A stretch of DNA of 64,000 nucleotides from Zymoseptoria tritici IPO323. Its lineage: Eukaryota > Ascomycota > Dothideomycetes > Mycosphaerellales > Mycosphaerellaceae. A program made the translations under genes and the position numbers. Location: assembly GCF_000219625.1 (NCBI RefSeq), contig NC_018213.1, positions 186,001-250,000 of the forward strand. The letters run 5' to 3'. Under the pieces are notes generated by a model. The model saw only the letters and a program-made list of their open reading frames with translations, did no database searches and was not told the DNA's origin. This document shows positions 45,412 to 54,963 of this stretch, piece after piece (positions within the stretch are counted from its first letter, which is position 1; the number at the start of each line of letters is the position of its first letter).

Positions 45412-46071
45412 GCCCTCGTGGAGCATCTTTTGGCTTCTTAGGATCATGTTTTGTGCCCTCTGAATCCAATTTTATGGTCCTGGATCGATTTTGGGCGGAC
45501 CCCTTTCGAAGGGCGATGACGATGTTGAAACGGATTTTCGCGCCGTGTCTCCCGGACAGCACGAAGGCCTGACCTCGATCCCCCTTTTGTACGTGGTCGC
45601 ATTCGAGTTCAACGACAATAGTACAAGTTGTGATTAAAAACCCGCAATTCGTCAGCAACTTCCTATTTAGGGAATTTCCCGCCGAGCCCCACTTCAAGGA
45701 ATAAGTTTGCCGTCTCAGACTTACGCACTCGTGACAGTGTCTGCGCAGAGATATCTGACGAGGCGCACAAACGTGAGACCACGTTTGCTGCAACATATGT
45801 TATCGTTGCACATCGCAGTACAAACTGTGTAAAATGTCTTTCGTTGCCATCCAGATCCAACTCGATGGCGGATCAATCAAAACTCTGCTTCTGCGTCGAT
45901 ATCACTGATTGTGCTGAAATATTTGACCGCATTCAAATTGAAACGCTTCGACCTAGTCTACAGAGTACAAACGGAAAACCTATAATACATGCGTGAAATA
46001 CCCGCCTCTCCTTGAGACATAACATGCCCCCGCAAGAACAGACGGAGTTCCTGACACTTCGCCTTCTTTTC
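45412..46071. other. Intergenic, nothing recognised
   Basis: About 660 bp before the stop codon of the FAD oxidoreductase gene. No motif-bearing frame. Confidence 0.5.
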
Positions 46072-47616
46072 TCAAGACCCTGCCTCAAGATCAGCCACCA
46101 AGCGAGGCAAAAGCCACTGATCATTGAACCCCCACAACGTCGTCGAATACTGTCCTCCCCAAGCACGACCCGTGAACCAGGTACTCCTCCCACCCTGAAG
46201 CGCCGTCAGATTTCCATAGAATCCGTCTCGGACCTTATCCTCGGGAACGTGAAAGGACGTCGTTCGGTGGGCGGAAAAGGCTTTGATATCCAAATGGTCC
46301 ACAGGTCCATCTCCACGCACATCCTCGGTGATTTCCTCATACGTGTCAACAATAAGCTGTCTGGCCAAGTCCTCGGTGTACGTCTCCGTTCCGGTAGCCA
46401 AGACCCGAAAATTGTTGTCCCCAGAATATTGGAACCGGACCACGAACGGCGGCGTGGGAAATACGGTGTAGTTCTCCGGCACGGCTCCGGAAGCAATGTT
46501 GACGAGGGATCCGTTGACGGGGAGCGCAGGACCGGAGACGATACCGCAGTATATATTGTCAGGAGCCCATGTGCTGAAGATTTCTTCTTCGTTGGGAGAG
46601 AGATCGAGGAGTGGGAGGTTGTCGTCGGTGAGTGCGATGGAGACCAGAAGTTTCCGTGCGCGGATCAATGTTTGTTCGCCGTGTGCGTCGGAAACCAAGA
46701 CTTGGACTCCATCGTCTGATCGACGAGTCGAGATGATTGTCGCGTCGTACAAGACGTCGGAGGACAAGAGAGCGCCGATGCGGTCGTACAGTTCCTGATT
46801 ACTCCCGCTTTCTGGAACCCAGCTCGCGAGTTCTCCCAAGAAAGCTCTGGTCAGAACGGCGGGCAACTCCTGTAGGATGTCCAGCAGTGGAGCTGTGCTT
46901 ATATCGCCCAATCCCCAGCCGGTACCTTCGAAAATGAGCGGCAATGCAGCTTCCAGCTTGTAGGTCTCCGCTATGGTCTTGAAGGGAAGCAAAAGCTCCG
47001 CGGGGATATCAGGAGGCGAGGGAAAGTTCACAAAGGAGGGAAATGTGATGTTCTCGTACTTTTCCGCGAGGGTGAGGTAGCTTTTCAGTGCTGCTACGAA
47101 GGCAGGCGGCTGGGGATCATGGTACAGTGGGAGGGGATCGCCAGTGAGGAAGTCGATGTAGGTTGTGTTGATAGGGTGATACATTGTCTTGACCAGAGTG
47201 ATGTTGAATCGTGCAAAGAAACCTTTGGCGCCGCCATATTCCGTGTAGGACTCGACGCCGTAATCAAAGGGTTTGCCAGAGATGGAGTCGATGTATGTCT
47301 CGACGTGACCGCCCTGTGCGGATCTGGCATTAGCATGTTGTTGTTGAGAGACCAATGCAACTATGGGAGAGAGACATACCAAGTTACACTGCTTCTCGAT
47401 CACAACAACAGTTTTGTTGTAATCCTCCCGAAGCCGCACAGCAGCTTGAGCGCCCGATCCGCCTCCTCCGAATATGACTACATCTTTGTCGATGACGTGA
47501 GAACAGTTCTCGGTCCATCCATTGTCGGCGGATACCGCAGTAACGAGGCTCGATAGAAGAATGGAGAAGATGGCGCCGACCATTGCAAGGCTCCGTTTGA
47601 TGTCCATCGCGTGCAT
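46072..47616 (-). CDS. Secreted FAD-dependent amine-oxidase-like oxidoreductase
   Basis: Two exons (47616-47380 and 47313-46072), with a 66-bp GTATGT...GCACAG intron, encode 492 residues. The N-terminus is a signal peptide (about residues 4-30, ending TAVSA). The dinucleotide-binding motif GGGGSGAQAAVRL follows at about residues 49-62, then EKQ and, after the splice, GGHVETY, the classic ADP-ribose binding pattern of the flavin monoamine oxidase / cyclopiazonate-dehydrogenase-like group. A C-terminal GRAWGGQYSTTLWGF stretch fits the second FAD contact. It probably oxidises a secreted or vacuolar small substrate; the substrate is unknown. Without splicing, translation would insert a 22-residue stretch into the FAD site. 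Upstream ATGs at codons 1 and 4 are both possible. It is the first of seven minus-strand genes. Confidence 0.85.
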   Translation of the reverse strand: MHAMDIKRSLAMVGAIFSILLSSLVTAVSADNGWTENCSHVIDKDVVIFGGGGSGAQAAVRLREDYNKTVVVIEKQCNLVCLSPIVALVSQQQHANARSAQGGHVETYIDSISGKPFDYGVESYTEYGGAKGFFARFNITLVKTMYHPINTTYIDFLTGDPLPLYHDPQPPAFVAALKSYLTLAEKYENITFPSFVNFPSPPDIPAELLLPFKTIAETYKLEAALPLIFEGTGWGLGDISTAPLLDILQELPAVLTRAFLGELASWVPESGSNQELYDRIGALLSSDVLYDATIISTRRSDDGVQVLVSDAHGEQTLIRARKLLVSIALTDDNLPLLDLSPNEEEIFSTWAPDNIYCGIVSGPALPVNGSLVNIASGAVPENYTVFPTPPFVVRFQYSGDNNFRVLATGTETYTEDLARQLIVDTYEEITEDVRGDGPVDHLDIKAFSAHRTTSFHVPEDKVRDGFYGNLTALQGGRSTWFTGRAWGGQYSTTLWGFNDQWLLPRLVADLEAGS

Positions 47617-48233
47617 GCAGTGCGCGCAATTGTCATTGGGATGCAGATGTCAGCGGAGTGGCACGAGAAGGTAGATGTTGTGATGAGGTCGACGGTCGCT
47701 TATCACATCATTAGCAGGCCCTTGGATCCTCGCACGGATTTTCGGTGTTTGCGCAACCGTCCCATCCCCTGTAAACCAAAGTTACCAAACACGAGGCTTC
47801 CCCGGGAACAAGGGTTGACGACAAGTGCCTTCCAGTGGGATTATTAGAAGCCATGCTTCTGAGCATCGATTAATTGCTGCAATTTCCGGCGCGAGTATCG
47901 CTCGCACCGGGTAGAAGCAGAGCAAGGAAACCGTTTCTTCCCTGTACGATATTCATTTGCTCGTCACTGCCCGCCGCCTCATCCGACGACATTCGAGCAT
48001 CACCGGGACGAAAGCTCGGAGTTTCTGGCTTCATTTTGCGACAGCCTCAACCCGACCGATATTTCGCTTCGATTACCCTGTACCAGATGCCGATGATGCC
48101 AATCTTACCTCGTTGAATGAGACTGAACCAGAGGAAGGAGAGCTCAGTCGAAATCCAAGAGGATGAGTGCCTAAAGAAGATAAGTCCTTGACCAAATTTT
48201 CGACACTACCGCGTGATATTGAGCCTCCGACGT
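47617..48233. other. Intergenic, nothing recognised
   Basis: About 620 bp between the FAD oxidoreductase start and the MDR reductase stop. It holds the promoter of the former and the terminator of the latter. No further gene. Confidence 0.5.
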
Positions 48234-49373
48234 TCAACCACTGACGCCCTCGGTATCGCTGATCTTGTAGATATACTTGACCGCACTGGCAGTACCATCC
48301 TTGAGCCGCTCCAGCCCAGTCTGCACGCCTCCCAGGCCGCCGGGAATCACTTCCTGAGGCTGAGCCTTGAACCACCCCTCTTGCAGTCCGCGCGTGATCA
48401 GCCTGGAGTACACATACGCCAGATCCTTCTGCTGGTCGTGAGATTGTCCAACATTCGTCTGGCTCTGCTGTACACTCTTAGGAATGTCCGAATAATCCGC
48501 ACCTGGCAGAACCAGTGTGATCTTGCCATTCGGCTCCAACACCTTGCAGATGTTTTGGAAACTGCCCTTTTCGCTGACGGCGTCGTAAGCGTAGTTCAGC
48601 TTGCTTCCTTTGAGTGCCGATTTTATGCCTTCCACCACGGCCTCGTCTCCTTTTCGATAGTCGATGATCGTGTCTCCCTTTGAACGATCGATGAGCTTCT
48701 CGACGTGATCCTGCGCTCGGCCGGAAATGCAGATCAGTGGGTGGATGTTGGCCTTTGCGGCGAATTGGAGGACGTAACTCCCGACAGCGCTGCTGGCTCC
48801 GTAGACGACCAGTGGGATAGGCTCAGTTGCAGGTGTGAAGACGTTTGGTAGGGCGAGTCTGTCGCTGGCGAAGAGGCCAATCGCAGCGGTAAGGGCAGCC
48901 AGCGGGATAGCCGCTCCCTCTGTTCAATGGTATCAGAGTTGTGTCCTAGATCATGCTTGCATCTTTGACATACCCTCGAAGCTGGTCTTCTCTGGGAGGA
49001 AGAAGGTGGTATGGTCCCAGGCCACGCTGTACTCCGCCCAGCCTCCACCAGGCTGGAGCATCTGATGGAATGCAGCCACTCTATCGCCCTTTTTGAACTC
49101 CGTGACCTCGGATCCCACCTCATGCACGACTCCGGCAATGTCGTCGCCCTGGTTGACGTTCTGCATCTGCGGCATCCATTCGGCGATCTTCCAGTCTCTG
49201 TGATGGTGGCATAACGATCAGCCCGCTGTAGACGCATGCCATATCTCATCATCTTACTTTGGATTGCATCCTGCAAAGACGGTCTTGATGATGACCTGGC
49301 GAGGCTCTGGTTTGGGAATGTCGCTGTCCCGGATGGTGACCTTTGGGCCAACAGATACGACTGCTTCCTTCAT
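48234..49373 (-). CDS. Zinc-independent medium-chain reductase (enoyl-reductase / ToxD-like)
   Basis: Three exons (49373-49258, 49197-48974, 48919-48234), with 60- and 54-bp introns, encode 341 residues. The GroES-like fold occupies the N-terminal 110 residues (GDDIAGVVHEVG, KKGDRVAAFHQ). The Rossmann motif GASSAVG at residues 154-160 binds NADP(H). The catalytic and structural zinc ligands of true alcohol dehydrogenases are absent, as in trans-acting enoyl reductases and ToxD-type proteins. Such enzymes reduce alpha,beta-unsaturated carbonyls and often lie in metabolite clusters, but no polyketide synthase is in this window. Length is normal for the family. It sits between the FAD oxidoreductase and the SDR, all on the same strand. 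Confidence 0.87.
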
Positions 49374-49793
49374 GGTGATTGATGCTGCGTCTCGCGCGCT
49401 GTCTTGTGTCGACTTCCTTTTGCGTTAGTGGTGTAAGAATGGTATACTCAGGAGGGATGTGGAGCAAGAAATGTGTGAGAGAAGAGAAAGATACTTGGCC
49501 AGTCTGTCTTGCTGGAAAGTCGACACACTTCTGCCGACTCGACCTTGGAATGACATGGAAAGGACGATGATGCCATTGCCGAATGGAGGTGGAGCTCAGA
49601 GCTCGATGGATTAGTAAAGGTCGTGGTGCGGGAGAAGAGCGTGCTGCGGGAGAGCAGAGGCCGAGAGCTTTCACACCGCGTGAAGGACGTCAGCCGAAGA
49701 TTCGCCGGCTGCTATACAGGCGTTGCAGCGCCTGATGACGGTTCCTGACATCTGATGCTTGACGTACTGCGCTGTACGCTTTGAACCCTGCAG

Positions 49794-50668
49794 TCAGAAA
49801 TACCGATACGATCCATCAAGGCCAACGACCGCGCCGGACACATTCTCTCCCATGTCGCCGGCCAGGAACAGAGTCACATTTGCAATGTCGTATAGCCGTG
49901 GTTCCGGACTTGCGACTGCTTGTTGCGCGGCTCTTACACTGTGTCAGTCGCCGGACTGATCAGAAGAACATAGACGTACCTCTCGGTCTTCATCAACGCC
50001 GTCATATGCGTCTTCGCCTCCTCGTACGCTCCCGTCGAATCGGCGTCTCCAGTAACTTACCAATGTCAGCAGAGGAAAAGCACAACCACCTGCTGGCATC
50101 TCACTCACATCCAGGCAGCACAACAGTACTCCTCACTCCCGACTCCCCGTACTGAGCAGCCAGCTTCTTGGCCATGTCCATCTACCCAACGTCAGCAATC
50201 AGATCGACTCCTCTCAACCCGGGGAACCTCAGATACCACAAGCTCCACTCTTCTTCCCTCCTCCAACCCATCCACATCCTCAAACACATTCACAACCGCT
50301 CCCCTCCCTTCCCTACCCATAACCTCCGCCAACTGTCCCGCAAACCTCTCCAACCCTGCCACCTCCCTCCCCTCCTCGACGATATTCACCAGCCCATCAA
50401 CCCTCTCCGCCCCAAATTTCTCCTCCACCGCCCGCAGTACCCTCTCCGCAGACTCGGCATCATCAACATCACAACTCTCACATTGAAAATGCGTTCCCAA
50501 CCCTGCGTTGAGAGACGGATCGCAGGGACGGGTGTCGACCCCGAGCACGAGCGCGTTGGCTTTGAGGAGGGATTTGCAGATGATTGTCCCAAGCGGACTA
50601 AACGCAGAGGTCACGACGCAGACCCGGTATTGCAGATTGAGCGGATTGGTGCGGTTGATGATGGACAT
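49794..50668 (-). CDS. Degenerate short-chain dehydrogenase (SDR) lacking the catalytic Tyr-Lys pair
   Basis: Four exons (50668-50237, 50181-50109, 50055-49980, 49932-49794) splice in phase to 239 residues. Two acceptors are AAG rather than CAG/TAG. The SDR fold is recognisable: an N-terminal strand-turn-helix (VVTSAFSPLGTIICKSLL) in place of TGxxxGxG, a CDV segment, and the C-terminal GVRSTVVLPG and VTLFLAGDMGENVSGAVVGLDGS blocks. The region that should hold Ser and YxxxK is shortened (VVNVFEDVDGLEEGRRVELV then MDMAKKLA) and has neither. It may be a pseudoenzyme, or an additional small exon may have been missed near 50190-50240. The neighbouring MDR gene suggests shared redox metabolism. Confidence 0.65.
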
Positions 50669-51125
50669 TTTTGGAGGACTGGTGAGGACGGGTGGTTGGG
50701 CTTTGATTTTTTTGGGTGTACTGCGGTTTTCAAGGATGGGGAAGGTAGGTTATGTTGGAGGTGGGAGGGGTCGAGGAGGATGAGTGCCTCACTTCCACTC
50801 GTGCGAGAAAGTTTAAGTGCTTGGGGTTTGTTGCCGACCCCTGCTGGTGACGGCGATGCGTTCTTGTTCACAATCGAGTGCAGCAGTATGCCGGTAAACA
50901 GTATGTGTTGTCGTGAATGGTAGGAGTTGCAGATGATTGAAGTATGTCCGAACGTACAGTGCAGTGCCACTTAGCCGCAATGAATTGACCGCCTCACTTC
51001 GTCAGTACGCGAGGAAACCTCACCGACATGTCGAGCAGCCATCAAGCCCAACAAAGGACCACAATCGAGCAGAGAAGAACTTCATCTTTCGATCACTATA
51101 CACCCCCTTCCCTCTCCCCACACCC
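50669..51125. other. Intergenic, nothing recognised
   Basis: About 460 bp between the SDR start and the transporter stop. No further gene. Confidence 0.5.
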
Positions 51126-53291
51126 TCAAGGCCTACTCTCCTCCTCATCAACCTGTCTCGGCGACCGACCCTTATATTTCGTCGGCTCAATCATATTCAG
51201 CTCATCCTCTCTCGCATCCAGCGAGCGCCACGTCAGCCAGAATCCAGCACCACCAACAAAAGCCAAGATGGCCACGACAGCGTAATTCCACACAAGCAAA
51301 GGGTCCGTCGCGAGGGGTACGAGGGCTTGTCCGAGAGCGGCGGAGAATGCGTTTTGCAGCAGGTTCACGCCCATGACGAGACCTTTCATGTTGTCGGGGG
51401 CTTTGCTGAAGGCGTATTCGAGGCCGGTGATGGAGGCGAAGATTTCGCTGAAGGCGATAAGGCAGTAGGGGACGGCTTGGACCCAGACGTTGATTGGCGA
51501 CTAAGTATGAAGTTAGCAAGTATCTCAGCCATATTTGGAATGAGAAATATTTCACTTACCTCACAACCCAGTCCTGTCGATACATCACGGGCATCACAGG
51601 CCGATGTGCGGTAAATATACAATTGAATGATGCAGGAGCTGATCATCGAGGCCGATGCAATGAAGAAACCCCAGGTGATGCGCTTGATGGGAGTAAAGTT
51701 GAAACCAGTCTTGCGGATCGCCGGGTAAATGAGGAAGTCCATGATAGGGATGAATAGGATCAAAGTCAACGGATTCAAGTTGTTGATCAAATCGTTGGGA
51801 ACACCGTTCAATGCCATCGTGGCGGATTGCGAGGTCAAGTTGTTGACCATTTGGTTGTAGGCGAGCCAGTACAGCGGTAACCAGGTGAAGACCTTGCAGG
51901 CGTTGAAACCACGAGCGACCTGGTCGACGTAGTTGTCGTCAAACGAGCTCATCCATGCTGGTGCGTTGTTGCCGAGGGTGCTGGGCTTGACACGATGCCA
52001 GAAATCCTCGCGCTGGAAGTTGCGGTAGGTGGCGACTGGGTTGAGAGTCCAGCAGCCCTTGCTCGCGAGGGAGAGCAATTTCATCGAGTTGGAGAGCACA
52101 CTTCCTGTAGGTGGAGCCATCACGTAGTGCTTCTTGCAGAGGATCAAGACCACCGGCGCGACGAAGAAGAGGAAAGTCGGCAGAGAATATGCGAGCCAGA
52201 AGCCAACGTCGCGCTCAGCGTAGACCATTCCGATGCCTCCAGCGAGGGATCCGACGTTGATCATGAGGTAGAAGTACAGGAATACGCGGGAGTAGGTGAC
52301 TTGAGGATCACGAATCACACGCTCTCCGGATTTCAAGGTGATAACCTTGGGACGGTTGTCTTTAATCTGCTCGGCGAGAAGAGGCGCGATGTTGGATTTG
52401 AAACCTCCGGTACCGAGCCCCATGATGACCAGACCGACGGCGAAGCAGCCGAGAGCACCCTGCGGGTTGTCCATGACGGTGGGGATGGAAGAGACGATGA
52501 GAACAGTGTGCCCGACGAGCGCTGCGGCGATGGAGTATTGGATTGTCATGAATCGTCCCAGATAAGTGTCGGCAATGTAACCGCCCAGAAGTGGCATCAC
52601 TGAAATTCGGGTCAGATATCGATAAAGATATTGGGAGCACTCATCACAACTTACGGTAAGCCCAGACTAAAACAGAAGGACGGAAGGTCAGCGAAGTTTC
52701 GGGTCCAAAGGGCTGAGAGGCGGACTAAGACCTGCTAGCATGGACCGAGAAAGAGTCTCGGACCGCTGCAGGCCTTTGACCCTTCGCTTTACTTACATTG
52801 GTTGAATGTCTGTTGGGATTCATGGTCAGATATCAATAACGATATTGCGAGCACCCATCACAACTTACAGTAAGCCCAGTCGAAGCCTGCTGTCCCTGCC
52901 CAAGACCACCCGGCTGCTTGCAAGACGCCTCATCCCATCCGGGTGCGCTGAAGCAGTTCTGGTTCGGCTGAATCTGGCCGGTGCGGGATCCGAACGGTCG
53001 AGGTTGCTGGATAAAGTTGACAAACAGCGCGGTGGTACCGTAGTAGGAGAAACGCTCGCAGAACTCGACAAAGGTAATGGTGTACGATTGCCATGGAATC
53101 TTGCCGGAGACACGGCGGAGGGTCTTCATCTCCTCCATGGTCGGCTCGACCTCATCGTCCTGACCGGCGTTGGACGAGGTGGACAATTCTTTCGAATCGC
53201 CAAAACCCGTCTTCTCGTCGATGGGATGCGAGATGCTGGCATTGCGAGCCTCCGCCATGGCGTAGAGGTCATCAGCGATGGGAGCACTCAT
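51126..53291 (-). CDS. POT/PTR family proton-coupled peptide transporter
   Basis: Five exons (53291-52869, 52809-52797, 52666-52655, 52599-51560, 51500-51126) encode 620 residues, typical for fungal Ptr2-type carriers. Exons 2 and 3 are microexons of 13 and 12 nt, needed to give the conserved STGLTTFNQFWAYLMPLLGG sequence. PTR signatures are present: ERFSYYG in helix 1, GGYIADTYLGR, and FYLMINVGSLAG. About twelve hydrophobic helices follow a 70-residue cytosolic N-terminus. It imports di/tripeptides or related small substrates across the plasma membrane using the proton gradient. Introns 1 (52810-52868) and 3 (52600-52654) are nearly identical to each other. Confidence 0.92.
52600..52654 (-). 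repeat. Introner-like intron copy (transporter intron 3)
   Basis: 55 bp, starting GTAAGTTGTGATGAGTGCTC and ending TTTCAG. It matches intron 1 of the same gene over about the first 45 bases with only five or so substitutions; the 3' ends differ. The 10 exon bases before it (CTGGGCTTAC) also match those before intron 1. Confidence 0.8.
52810..52868 (-). repeat. Introner-like intron copy (transporter intron 1)
   Basis: 59 bp, starting GTAAGTTGTGATGGGTGCTC and ending CCAACAG, near-identical to intron 3 (52600-52654). The shared part includes a palindromic-looking GATATC and the presumed branch region CTGACC. Confidence 0.8.
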
Positions 53292-54963
53292 GGTGGGCGG
53301 GGAGGATGGAGGAAATGGGGAAAGGTTGGGACGGGAAGGAGGGCAGAGGTGGGCATGGGGAGATGCAGGCGGTTATATAGCCATACCAGACCTCTCCCAT
53401 GAGGGCTATCGACTCAACCCTCCCCACAATGCACATCCCTTGTCTCCAGCAATCTCACGTGGCAACGATAGTATAGCGTGACTTGGCAGTCCCGAACAAG
53501 ACGCGACTTATCAAAGAAAAAGCCTCGGAAGTCCGATAATTGGTCGCTCGGAGGTCCGCCATTGGTCGCGTGCGAGGGCTTCAATCGCAGGTATCGAAGG
53601 AGCGTGTAGTATCTGCTGTGCGGGTGTCACGGTAGCATGCTGTCCGCCGCGGCGACGAGCGGTTCGACGGCGTGGCCAAGGCGGCGCTGTGGCCACGAAG
53701 GGAAGGTCGGCGTCTATCAAGAGTGATGCCCAGACAATGGTCGTGTCTTGACTGCTGATAGTGCGGCCAGGCCAAGACTTGCTCAGCCCTTGGCTGCCAC
53801 TATGGCGGGTGTTGAACCCTTCCTTGGATTCTCCTTGTCGTGGCCGCGGCAGCGCTTCGCCACGGTCTTTGCTGCTGCCACCACTGCCGCTGCATCGCAT
53901 GGCGCCGGGTCAGCAAGTCAGCTCCTGCCTGATTGGGAAGTGATGCTCTAGAAGGTGTATCGAAGGATTGTTCCCCAGAGAGATTGGGGGCGTGGAATGG
54001 AAAGTGAAAAGACAACGCCCAGGTCTTGGCAGATTTGAAGGCAATCGGCCGAAGACCCCAGCTTGGGTTGGTCAGACTATCACGAACGAGTGGCACAGTC
54101 TGTTTTGTGGGTTGACGATATCAACCGATAGCACACACGACTGTCATAGATCGCACAGCAACGCTATCAGATACCCTTTGGTGCGCAGAATTTGTCGTGC
54201 ATGCCCTGTTGGTGAGATGCCGCAATCACCTCATCAACCTCGTAGAACTAGTCTATCCTGGCAGTGCTGGCAAACTTTATGCTCAGTCGGCTAGGAAGTC
54301 AATGCCATCGACGGGCTGCGTGCGAAGGACATACACACCGCTGCGTGAATGCCGCATGCTGCTTCAAGCACAGATTTCAGTAGGTACGATCGTCAAGCGA
54401 TACCATCTGCTTTGCAGTGCACAGCGCCCACGTGGAGTCCACCTTCAAGCTCCGACAAGAACGCCTTGGCCGTCTACAGCGTTCTGCGATAAGCCTGGCA
54501 TTCGAAAGCTTCCATATTCACCAGGAATATCCTCGTAGAGATGCTGCTTCGCCCGTGTGCGAGTCGTCTCCGTCGTCGCTGAGCGTCAGAATGCAGAGTG
54601 CTAATAGCCGAAACCCGGATTGGATGCAGCTGATCATCGCATGGGCTACGTTTGCAGAATGCGAACCAGCTGAGATCGTAAGGAGGAGGCCAAACTTGAA
54701 AGTTTCCCTTTGCCTGGTAGGGCGGTGGTTCCGGTAAAAAGCCGAGGATTCCTGTTTTAAGGTACGGTCGGCGGAGGTGTTATTAACTGCCCAGGTGTAT
54801 GTGCTTATTATTGTGTGAGTGCGACGCAGAAACAGGCGACCGTAGGTAGGGAGCAGTGGACCCACCGTGCGAACTTGCAATGGGATCATCCTCATCTCAT
54901 TATACTACAAGTCTCTGTTCGCCCACGGGTCGTTCATAACTGTACACATTCCACCACACTCCC
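53292..54963. other. Intergenic, nothing recognised
   Basis: 1.7 kb between the transporter start and the kelch gene stop. The first 200 bp are the transporter promoter (purine-rich on the plus strand). Other frames lack motifs. Confidence 0.5.

Noticed and set aside
44927..45796. 289-codon open frame on the minus strand
   Set aside because: It runs through the GC-rich duplication and the tRNA-Tyr fragment and shows Arg/Lys/Pro low complexity. There is no domain or splice structure.
46072..47616. FAD oxidoreductase as a single uninterrupted exon
   Set aside because: The unspliced frame is open, but 66 bp with a GTATGT donor, branch point and CAG acceptor sits exactly inside the FAD-binding motif. 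Removing it restores the family pattern.
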